From the NCBI GenBank assembly GCA_002418205.1, contig DIDP01000066.1, forward strand, positions 1-38,613: DNA of 38,613 nucleotides. The letters run 5' to 3'. Below, piece after piece: positions 29,314 to 37,071 of the stretch (position 1 is the stretch's first letter; each line of letters opens with the position of its first letter). Under the pieces are notes generated by a model. It searched no databases. It saw nothing but the letters and a program-made list of their open reading frames with translations, and was not told where the DNA came from. The position numbers and the translations under genes were made by a program. This stretch comes from Anaerolineales bacterium UBA5797 (lineage in GTDB: Bacteria > Chloroflexota > Anaerolineae > Anaerolineales > Villigracilaceae).

Positions 29314-32300
29314 TTATATAACGGAATCAGTTTCCGGCCTGGTCGGAAGCGTGAACAGGAACGTGGATCCCCTCCCCGCTTCACTCCGGACCCAGATCCT
29401 GCCTCCGTGTACCTCGATGATCCTCCTCACGAGGGCAAGTCCGATCCCTGTGCCATCCGTCTTGACGTCCAGTTTGTTGAACAAGCCAAAGACGCGTTCG
29501 TAGTGTTCGGGAGCAATGCCGATGCCGTTGTCACGCACATAGAAGATGGGCATGCCGCTCCCGGCGTCCTCTCCGGCATACCCGATCTCGATGCGCGGCT
29601 CTATTTGATTGCCCATGAACTTGGCGGCATTATCCACAAGGTTTTGCACGACCTCCACAAGGCGCTGCCTGTCGCCGAACACCTCGGGCATGCCGGCATC
29701 CACATGCACGTTGATCCCGCGCGCCGTAATGTGACCATGCACCAATTCAACGGCTTCGCGCGCCAATTCCTCGAACGGGACTTTCACCGACTCGTTCTTG
29801 ATCCGCCCGATGCGGGAGAGTTCGAGCAGTTCATTCAACAACTGCTGCATTTTATCGGTCGCGGCAGTGATGCGCTGCATGTCCGATTTCAGGCGTTCGT
29901 GGTTGCCCGATAAGGCATCCTGTTCGAGGTAGCCCAGAAAGCCGCGAATGGTGAACAACGGCGATTTGAGGTCGTGGGAGACGGTGTAGGTGAACCGCTC
30001 GAGTTCGGCATTCTTCGATTCCAGTTCTGAAATGAGATCTTTTCGGAGGGCGAGTTCAGCCTGAAGGTCCGAAAAGAGGCGGGCATTTTCGAGAGCAATC
30101 GCCACCTGGTTGGCATAGGTCACAGCCAGTTGGGCGTGTCGCTCGGTGAACTGTCCTACCCGGTATCCATCCAGCGCGATGATGCCGAGGATCTGTCCCT
30201 TTACCCTGAGCGGCACCGCCATCCAGGCGTGGATGCGATTGTGCGGCGGCATGGCAAAAGCCGGGAACTGTTCCTGCACATCTTCAAAAAGGACGTAAGG
30301 CGCATCATGAAACAAAACCAGAAACGCCGCCTCCTCCTCGTTGATCTCGAACGCACTCTCCTCACCAAGCTTGAAATCCGGAATCCCTCTGGCGCTTACG
30401 ATCTCGAGCATCTTTCCTTTGACCAATTGGACCGATGCACTATCATAGGGTATCACGCGCTCGAGTTGTTCCAAAATCCGGTCAATTGCCTCGGTCTTCT
30501 CGAGCGTCGCTGTGACGATCGCCGCGCTTTCGCTCAATGTTTCCGTCTGGGCGTTCTTCTCCTCCAGTTCCCGGATGAGTTTCTCGCGCATCTCCAGTTC
30601 AGTTTGAAGTTCGGCAAACAGGCGGGCATTTTCCAGGGCGATCGAAACCTGTTTTGCAAAGGTCAGCGCCAATCCGGCATCGTGTTCGCTGAACTTCCCC
30701 GGTTCGCGGCTGTCAAGTGAAACGAAGCCGATTAATTTTCCGCGCGCCTGCAACGGGATCGCCAGCCAGCCGTGGATGTAATCCAAAGGCGGCTCGCGAA
30801 ACGCGGGATATTGGACCTGTATATCCTCCAACAGGACATAGGGGACGTTATCCGTCCAAAATGCGTGATCCGGCTCGTGCGCGCCCAACCCATACTCGCC
30901 CGGCAATTCCGCTCCCGGAGGCAGGCCGTTCGAACCCACCATGACCGCCTTCGTTTTCTCGTACAACCAGACGGAGGCGCTGTCATATTGAACGACTCGC
31001 TTGATCTGTTCCAGGACGCGTTGAACGGTCTCTGATATTTCCAGGGTTGCAGCCACAATGGCGGTGCTTTCGCGCAGGGTTTCAGCCTCGGCGTTCTTTT
31101 GTTCCAGTTCCTGGATCAACAACCTGCGCTCATCGAGCTCCAATTGAAGATCGGAGAAAAGATCGGCGTTATCGAGTGCAATCGCCACCTGGTTGGCAAA
31201 GATGACCGCCAATTCCGCATGGTGTTCATTGAATTGGAACTTTTTCCTTCCGTCCAGAGCGATCAAGCCAATGATCCTGCCTCTGGTCTTCAAGGGCACT
31301 GCCAGCCAGGAGTTCACATAATCGTGCGGCGGTCCCTGAAAATCGGGTAATTCCTCCTGCACATTGCCATTCAATACATATGAGACCTTGCCGTTCAGAA
31401 TGGGCAATGCGGAGTTCGTTTCGTCGGTCAAGAATTCCACATTTGTTTTCAGAAATTCGTCCGGCAAATTGCGACCAATGATGAACTTTTGCAAATTCCC
31501 TTCAACCCTCCAGACGGAGGCGCTGTCATACGGAACCACAAGCTGGATCTGATCCAGGATGCGCTGGACAATCTCGGTAAACTCGAAGGTGCCCACAATG
31601 CTTGCCAGGCTTTCGCGGAGCGTCTCGGACTCCCGGTTTTTGATCTCCAATTCATTGATCAGTTTCTCGCGCTCTGTTTCGATCCATTTGCGTTCTGTGA
31701 TATCCCGGACCATCATGAGCGCCGTATTGGAGGCATTCGCCACCACGCGGGCTTCCATCACCCGCCTGGTTTTTCCCATCTTTTCTTCAAATTCGAAGAT
31801 GCTCATGTGGGCACTGGCGAAGGCCTGCTCGATCGCCAATTGTGTCTTCTCCCCGGTTTCTGAGCTGAGAATTTCACCGACCCGCCTGCCAATGAAGCGT
31901 TCAGGAAGCATGGCATTCTCCATGCCTTTGGGCGGGATCACGTTGATGACCGTCCCGTCAGCCGACAGTTCCATGATCATATCGGGGATCGCTTCAAGGA
32001 GGGCCCGGACACGCGCCTCGCTTTGCTGGAGCGCCTGCATGGTCTTTCTTTGGGCACTCATATCATAGAACATGGCAAGGATGCAGTCGGTATTTCCGAT
32101 CTGGATCAACTCGTAGAATGATATGACCTGTTTCAGGCTTCCATCGATGTGATGGTAGAAATAATCATCGGGATTATAGATGGAGCGTTTTTGCTTCAAC
32201 CTCTTGACGAATTCGACCCGTTCGTTTGGATCGTCCCACATTTTCAGTTCGTCCGCGTCACGCCCAAGGGCATCGTCCGGGTCATAGCCGGTAATGTCCC

Positions 32301-33939
32301 AGTAGGCGTAGTTTGCCTCCAGCAGCCTGCCCTCTTCCAGCGTCGTGATGCAGATGGCAACCGGGCTGGCGTTGAACACTTTACGGAACCGTTCCTCGCT
32401 CTCGCGGAGGGCGTTTTCCGCATGGATGCGCGCAGTAATATCGCGCAAAAGACCTTCGTGATAGATGACATTCCCATCCGGATCGTGAACGTAACGCCCG
32501 TGGTCCTCCACCCAAATCTCAGAGCCATCCTTCCGGCGCATGCGAAATATATCCACCTTTTCCTGCCCGGTATCCAGAAACAGGCTTTGGCGATCCTCGG
32601 CCGAAAAATACAGTTCCGTTTTGATATCGACCGCGAGCAGTTCCTCCCTGCTGTCATAACCGAACATTTTGACCATGGCGGGGTTGACATCGATGAACCT
32701 GCCGTCATGTGTACTGCGATAGACGCCGTCCTGCATCCCTTCGATCAATGTCCGATAACGTTCCTCGCTGTGACGCATTGCCTCTTCCGCGTGCTTGCGT
32801 TCTTGCAATTCGTTTTCCAGTCCTGCGAGCGTTTGACGGAGTTTTTCCGTCATGGCGTTGAATGACCGGGCAAGGGTGCCAACTTCATCGTCCGAAAGAA
32901 CCGGCGTGGAGGCATCCAGGTCCCCCGCTGTGATGCGGGATACGGTGCGCGTCAGGGCGCGAAAGGGAGCGGTGATCTGCTGCGCCATCACAAATACGAT
33001 GACCACCAGCACGAGTGAGATCAATAATCCGGTCAACGCGACATTGGTGGCAAGACTGCGCGCAGGCCATAACGCGGTCTCTTCATCTATTTCGACGATG
33101 AGCGCCGCGTTCCTTCCCTCGATCCAGTAATATTCACCGATCACCGGAGTGCCGGCATGGTTAACATAGGAAGCACTGCCTTTTCCTCGCTGCAGCGCCT
33201 CATCGATTGCAAAGGAACTCAACGTTCGCGACTGCGAAAGGACGATCGGGTCGTTCGTGATGATCTTTCCGTTGGAGGAGACGAGATAACTTTGAATGGC
33301 TTCGTTCAAGCCGGGGTTTTCGCGGACGATGTCGTCCACTTTCTTCATGTTGAAATGCAACGCCAGGACACCGACCCTTTTCTCCTTCGAATCGAACAAT
33401 GGAGCGGCAATGGTAAACGTTGTGCCGCCAAGCAGATCGGAATCATAAAAGTTTTGAATGAAGGTTCTCGTCTGACCTTCAATAAAGAAGGGTTGCTCCA
33501 CCTGCGAGATGCCGATGTTCCTGGATGAGACCGACACAACCACTTTTCCGTTCAGGTCGATGATCTGAATATCCTGATAATCGGAGGTGCGTTGTGCGAT
33601 CAACGTGACCAGGTTGGTGAGCTCCATCTGCGCTGAGTCCCGATCCTGTGATGAGGAGGCGGGGTCAAGCAATATACCCGAGAGTGACTGCAATTCCGGC
33701 AGGCGCGATAGGAAGAGAGCGCTGCCCTGCTGCTCATCCACCCAATTCTCAAGGGAATACACCTTTAATTCGGCGATCGTGTGAAGTTTATCCTCCACCG
33801 TCCGGCGCAGGGATTGCGCCGCCTGGGTATATGTCAGATAGGTCAGCAGAGCCACGGTGGCAACCGCGAACGTAACATAATACCCAACCAGACGGTTCTG
33901 TATTTTCGAGTTGCGGAATGGCCTGGGATACCTGATCAT
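29314..33939 (-). CDS. Multi-sensor histidine kinase (Cache-HAMP-PAS x3-GAF x3-HisKA-HATPase)
   Basis: 1541 residues. TM1 about 18-38; extracytoplasmic Cache-type sensor 39-298; TM2 about 300-322; HAMP 320-372; PAS domains at about 388-505, 510-632 and 640-750; three GAF domains at about 780-925, 960-1110 and 1150-1290, joined by coiled-coil linkers that repeat KNAEAETLRES; HisKA with phosphoacceptor H1322 (SHDLKSPL); ATPase with N1437 (NLVDNAAKF), DNGIGIAP (1470-1477) and GTGIGLAL. All catalytic boxes are intact. The three GAFs share VVPYDSASVWR and IALDG segments, so arose by internal duplication. Starts two bases after the solute-binding lipoprotein stop, so ligand capture by that protein could feed the sensor. 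Response regulator not adjacent. Confidence 0.96.
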   Translation of the reverse strand: MIRYPRPFRNSKIQNRLVGYYVTFAVATVALLTYLTYTQAAQSLRRTVEDKLHTIAELKVYSLENWVDEQQGSALFLSRLPELQSLSGILLDPASSSQDRDSAQMELTNLVTLIAQRTSDYQDIQIIDLNGKVVVSVSSRNIGISQVEQPFFIEGQTRTFIQNFYDSDLLGGTTFTIAAPLFDSKEKRVGVLALHFNMKKVDDIVRENPGLNEAIQSYLVSSNGKIITNDPIVLSQSRTLSSFAIDEALQRGKGSASYVNHAGTPVIGEYYWIEGRNAALIVEIDEETALWPARSLATNVALTGLLISLVLVVIVFVMAQQITAPFRALTRTVSRITAGDLDASTPVLSDDEVGTLARSFNAMTEKLRQTLAGLENELQERKHAEEAMRHSEERYRTLIEGMQDGVYRSTHDGRFIDVNPAMVKMFGYDSREELLAVDIKTELYFSAEDRQSLFLDTGQEKVDIFRMRRKDGSEIWVEDHGRYVHDPDGNVIYHEGLLRDITARIHAENALRESEERFRKVFNASPVAICITTLEEGRLLEANYAYWDITGYDPDDALGRDADELKMWDDPNERVEFVKRLKQKRSIYNPDDYFYHHIDGSLKQVISFYELIQIGNTDCILAMFYDMSAQRKTMQALQQSEARVRALLEAIPDMIMELSADGTVINVIPPKGMENAMLPERFIGRRVGEILSSETGEKTQLAIEQAFASAHMSIFEFEEKMGKTRRVMEARVVANASNTALMMVRDITERKWIETEREKLINELEIKNRESETLRESLASIVGTFEFTEIVQRILDQIQLVVPYDSASVWRVEGNLQKFIIGRNLPDEFLKTNVEFLTDETNSALPILNGKVSYVLNGNVQEELPDFQGPPHDYVNSWLAVPLKTRGRIIGLIALDGRKKFQFNEHHAELAVIFANQVAIALDNADLFSDLQLELDERRLLIQELEQKNAEAETLRESTAIVAATLEISETVQRVLEQIKRVVQYDSASVWLYEKTKAVMVGSNGLPPGAELPGEYGLGAHEPDHAFWTDNVPYVLLEDIQVQYPAFREPPLDYIHGWLAIPLQARGKLIGFVSLDSREPGKFSEHDAGLALTFAKQVSIALENARLFAELQTELEMREKLIRELEEKNAQTETLSESAAIVTATLEKTEAIDRILEQLERVIPYDSASVQLVKGKMLEIVSARGIPDFKLGEESAFEINEEEAAFLVLFHDAPYVLFEDVQEQFPAFAMPPHNRIHAWMAVPLRVKGQILGIIALDGYRVGQFTERHAQLAVTYANQVAIALENARLFSDLQAELALRKDLISELESKNAELERFTYTVSHDLKSPLFTIRGFLGYLEQDALSGNHERLKSDMQRITAATDKMQQLLNELLELSRIGRIKNESVKVPFEELAREAVELVHGHITARGINVHVDAGMPEVFGDRQRLVEVVQNLVDNAAKFMGNQIEPRIEIGYAGEDAGSGMPIFYVRDNGIGIAPEHYERVFGLFNKLDVKTDGTGIGLALVRRIIEVHGGRIWVRSEAGRGSTFLFTLPTRPETDSVI

Positions 33940-33941
33940 TC

Positions 33942-34874
33942 TTAGGGGTTTTGACCGAGGACTGAAATATCGAAGCGGGCAGCCTCCTGCGTCAAATCCT
34001 GTCCTTGATATTTCACCGATAATCGACCAAGTGTCCCATCGTTGTGCATTTCTTCAACGATGCGATTGATCTCGTTCCACAAACCCGCAACTTCCCGTTT
34101 GCTCGCGCGATCCATTGTGACGGAGGCATAGGCATACAACAACGGGTCACCGATGATCTTGACAGGCTTGCCGGACAGGATCGCGCCGTTCGCGTAAGGC
34201 AGGATCGTGATCACAGCATCGAGATTCACCCCATCACCAGCGGACAGGTCTTCGATGGCGGGCAGTTCGTTTTCATAACCCACCATCTCTGCATTTTGAA
34301 TCCGATATTCGATCTCCTCGCCGGGTATCTTCAAAGTGCCCTTCAAATAATCTTCGAACGTGCAGCCCACACAGACACCGATGCGTTTACCAGAAAGGTC
34401 TTCAGGCTTTTCGAAGGTTGTATTGTCCTTGTGGACAAGCACAACGGTGGGAGTTGCATAATACGGCATGGAAAAGTAAAGGTTTTGCAGCCGCTCGAAG
34501 GTGATCGCCACCGAACCGACATGGATATCCCAATTATCGCCCCAATTCCCTGCCACGAGTTGACTCCAGGGCGGCGTGACAAAACACGGCTCCACACCCA
34601 GGCGAAGCGCGATCTCCTTCGCCACCGCCGCGTCAAACCCATCGAACTGGTTCGCCGTGTATTGGGTGGGTTCGCACCAGGTGTCCTCGTCTGCCAGCAC
34701 ATCCACTAGTTGCGATTGCGGCGCATAATCCGCGTCGGTTGCAATGACCAGTGTGCCTCTGGCTCTGATCTCAGCCAGCTTGTCCCTGTTCTGTTCGGCG
34801 GGAATCTCACGCACAGGCACGCAGGCCGTTACCACACAAATGACGCAGATCAACGCATAAATACCCGTTCTCAA
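33942..34874 (-). CDS. Family 3 solute-binding lipoprotein (amino-acid type), kinase-linked
   Basis: 310 residues beginning at TTG 34874 with GGAGGAG upstream. Lipoprotein signal with VTAC (C18). The family 3 signature runs from ARGTLVIATDADYAPQSQL to GFDAAVAKEIALRLGVEP, then GNWGDNWDIHVGSVAITFERLQNLYFSMPYYATP. It has more Cys than usual (C67, C97, C168, C171 region), perhaps for disulfides in the exported protein. No ABC permease or ATPase is next to it; instead the large kinase follows after two bases. This fits a receptor role rather than transport. A TTATAAT -10 lies at 34899-34894. Confidence 0.9.
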   Translation of the reverse strand: MRTGIYALICVICVVTACVPVREIPAEQNRDKLAEIRARGTLVIATDADYAPQSQLVDVLADEDTWCEPTQYTANQFDGFDAAVAKEIALRLGVEPCFVTPPWSQLVAGNWGDNWDIHVGSVAITFERLQNLYFSMPYYATPTVVLVHKDNTTFEKPEDLSGKRIGVCVGCTFEDYLKGTLKIPGEEIEYRIQNAEMVGYENELPAIEDLSAGDGVNLDAVITILPYANGAILSGKPVKIIGDPLLYAYASVTMDRASKREVAGLWNEINRIVEEMHNDGTLGRLSVKYQGQDLTQEAARFDISVLGQNP

Positions 34875-34950
34875 AACGAACTCCTCCAGAACGATTATAA
34901 ATTATCTCCCATGGGAAACACCTTGCAAACACTTACATGAAACAACACAA

Positions 34951-34978
34951 AATCCGCCCTGAAGGTACAGGGCGGATT
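34951..34978 (-). terminator. Terminator of the SH3b lipoprotein gene
   Basis: AATCCGCCCTG (34951-34961), six-base loop, CAGGGCGGATT (34968-34978), 11-bp stem. On the minus strand TTGTGTTGTTTC follows. Lies 14 bases past the stop codon at 34992. Confidence 0.82.
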
Positions 34979-34991
34979 GCCTGGAAAAAAT

Positions 34992-35744
34992 TCAGGGCGT
35001 GCAGGTGACTTTGAAGTTCGCACCCCCGGATCTATCGTTGGGCAGAACCACATGCAGGTTGACCCAATAATCGTTCGCGCTCCAGATCGTCAGTATCGTT
35101 TGAACCGTCTTTGTGGCTTCGGATTCGAACAACAAGGTCTTTTCCTCCGACACGCCACCCGCGCTTGTCTCCCAGCGCCAGGTGACCAGAGTCGGACCGT
35201 TCGTTGTGATCTCCGCGCTCACAGAGACGCTCTGCGGGAATGCCGAACATCCGACATTCATCGAAACCGGTTCAACCCGGACCCGGATGTTGTTCACTCC
35301 GATCTCAGGCGGACCCACCACCGGGACCGAATCCACGTTCCCCGTCACGGTCACGAAGTCTGCGGAAAGCCAGCAATTGGTGGAAGGGTCGTTGGGATTC
35401 TTTACATACCACCAGGTGACATCGATGCTTTTGCCGATGACCTCCGCCTGCCTGCCCACGATCAATGCCCCGACCACCGCATACGCGATCCCCGGACCAT
35501 AACGGCAATTTACAGGTTGGTCCTTTGGCGATGCAAGGATGAAACTGGGAGTCGAGGTTGGCGCCACGGTCGGCGTGTCAACTGCCAGCAGGGTTTCGAT
35601 GGGAACAAGCGTGGGGGTAGATGTACTTGATGGCGGCGTATCAAGTATCGGGTCGGGGGGAGGCGTGTCTGTCGTCCGATCGGCAGGCAGATTGCAGGAT
35701 GCCAGGATCAAAACGAGGACAACGATCCATTGGCGGTTTCTCAT
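34992..35744 (-). CDS. SH3b-domain lipoprotein
   Basis: 250 residues. Lipoprotein signal with LASC (C17); Thr/Pro-rich linker about 22-68 (TPPSSTSTPTLVP); SH3-like domain about 76-130 (VNCRYGPGIAYAVVGALIVGRQAEVIGKS, WWYVKNP, CWLSADFVTV); C-terminal beta-rich, perhaps Ig-like, part 145-250. SH3b domains usually bind cell-wall-like polymers or act as targeting modules. Short, exported, no enzyme domain. AAAGGAGG precedes ATG 35744. Confidence 0.88.
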   Translation of the reverse strand: MRNRQWIVVLVLILASCNLPADRTTDTPPPDPILDTPPSSTSTPTLVPIETLLAVDTPTVAPTSTPSFILASPKDQPVNCRYGPGIAYAVVGALIVGRQAEVIGKSIDVTWWYVKNPNDPSTNCWLSADFVTVTGNVDSVPVVGPPEIGVNNIRVRVEPVSMNVGCSAFPQSVSVSAEITTNGPTLVTWRWETSAGGVSEEKTLLFESEATKTVQTILTIWSANDYWVNLHVVLPNDRSGGANFKVTCTP

Positions 35745-35828
35745 CTTTCCTCCTTTTCATATGAAATCTTAACCACATCATGGATTTACTGCAATAGTCC
35801 GTTGGGTCACAACCAAATCGGACAGACA

Positions 35829-35837
35829 TGGTATAAT
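35829..35837 (+). promoter_or_regulatory. Extended -10 promoter of the Asp-box gene
   Basis: TGGTATAAT, an extended -10 with the consensus hexamer at 35832-35837. No good -35 is present 17 bases upstream (ACAACC). A leader of about 36 bases with GAGAGGAG follows before ATG 35880. Confidence 0.7.
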
Positions 35838-35879
35838 TATTAGAACATTTATTCTGTTTCAGACGAGAGGAGTTTACCC

Positions 35880-37034
35880 ATGAGCAAAAAGGTGATGGTC
35901 TTCGTTGGAACAAGCAAGGGCGGTTTTATCTTCGAGAGTGATGAAAACCGAAAACAATGGCAGGTGAGCGATATTCTATTTAAAGGTTGGAACGTGATGC
36001 ACATGCAATTGGATCCGCGCGATAACCGCCTGCACGCCGCGACGAGTCACTTCGTCTACGGTCCGACCACCCACTACTCCGATGACTTTGGAAGATCATG
36101 GACTCAGGCAAAGGTCTCGCCGATGCTTTCGCGTCCATCGAAATCGGGCAGACCCGCCAGCACGGTGGAGGAGGCGTTCCGCTCCGAAGGCGGCGAGGAT
36201 ATCAAGGACATGCCGGAGAAAATGAACAAGGTGTGGAACATCAGACCCGGGCGGGTGGAGGAACCGAACGTCCTGTATGCCGGGGCGCAGCCCGCCTCGT
36301 TCTTCGTCTCCAAAGACCGCGGCGAGACGTGGGAACTGAACGAGGCATTGTACGACCATCCACACCGCGGACAATGGAACCCCGGTGCGGGAGGCCTGTG
36401 CCTGCACACGATCCTTTTGGACCCGACGAACCTGAACCGCATGTATATCGCGGTCTCTGCGGCGGGATGTTATCGCACCGACGACGGCGGGAAAAGCTGG
36501 GCGCCTCATAACAAGAACGTGCGCGCCGATTTCATGCCGGATATTTACCCGGAGTTCGGTCAGTGCGTGCATAAGATGGCGATGCACCCCTCCACGCCGA
36601 ATGTGATCTATCAACAGAATCACTGCGGCGTGTATCGAAGCGACAACGCGGGCGAGGACTGGATCGATCTCGGCGAGGGGAAACTCCCCACACGATTCGG
36701 TTTTCCCATCGCGGTGCATCCCACCGATCCGCGCACGATCTATGTTGTGCTCGAGGAAAGCCAGGAGTATCACATGAGCGTGGATGGTCGTCTGGCGGTC
36801 TGGCGCAGCCGCGACGCGGGTGACACGTGGCAAAGACTCACGAACGGCCTGCCCGAACACGCCCGCGTGAACGTCCTGCGCGAGGCGATGGGCACGGATT
36901 CGTTCGATGACGCGGGTATTTACTTCGGCACGAACACAGGCCAATTGCTCTACACGCGCGATTCAGGAGAGAGTTGGGAATTACTGGCGGATTTCCTGCC
37001 GCCGATCCAATCGGTGGAGGCGGCGGTGGTTTAA
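35880..37034 (+). CDS. Asp-box (BNR) beta-propeller protein, sialidase-like
   Basis: 384 residues with at least six Asp boxes (SxDxGxxW): SDDFGRSW, SKDRGETW, TDDGGKSW, SDNAGEDW, SRDAGDTW and TRDSGESW. They mark consecutive blades of a six- or seven-bladed propeller. There is no signal peptide and no catalytic Arg triad or Tyr/Glu that would prove sialidase activity, so it is better called a WD40/YCF48-like or VPS10-like propeller protein. Ligand unknown; a cytosolic protein or an enzyme subunit are both possible. Strong GAGAGGAG SD. Confidence 0.88.
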   Translation: MSKKVMVFVGTSKGGFIFESDENRKQWQVSDILFKGWNVMHMQLDPRDNRLHAATSHFVYGPTTHYSDDFGRSWTQAKVSPMLSRPSKSGRPASTVEEAFRSEGGEDIKDMPEKMNKVWNIRPGRVEEPNVLYAGAQPASFFVSKDRGETWELNEALYDHPHRGQWNPGAGGLCLHTILLDPTNLNRMYIAVSAAGCYRTDDGGKSWAPHNKNVRADFMPDIYPEFGQCVHKMAMHPSTPNVIYQQNHCGVYRSDNAGEDWIDLGEGKLPTRFGFPIAVHPTDPRTIYVVLEESQEYHMSVDGRLAVWRSRDAGDTWQRLTNGLPEHARVNVLREAMGTDSFDDAGIYFGTNTGQLLYTRDSGESWELLADFLPPIQSVEAAVV

Positions 37035-37037
37035 ATC

Positions 37038-37070
37038 ATATAGGGGCGATCCGTTGGATCGCCCCTATAT
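37038..37070. terminator. 15-bp hairpin between convergent genes
   Basis: ATATAGGGGCGATCC (37038-37052), loop GTT, GGATCGCCCCTATAT (37056-37070), followed by TTTT on the plus strand. A/T-rich stem ends suit both directions; the minus gene ends at 37072, adjacent to the stem. Confidence 0.88.
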
Positions 37071-37071
37071 T

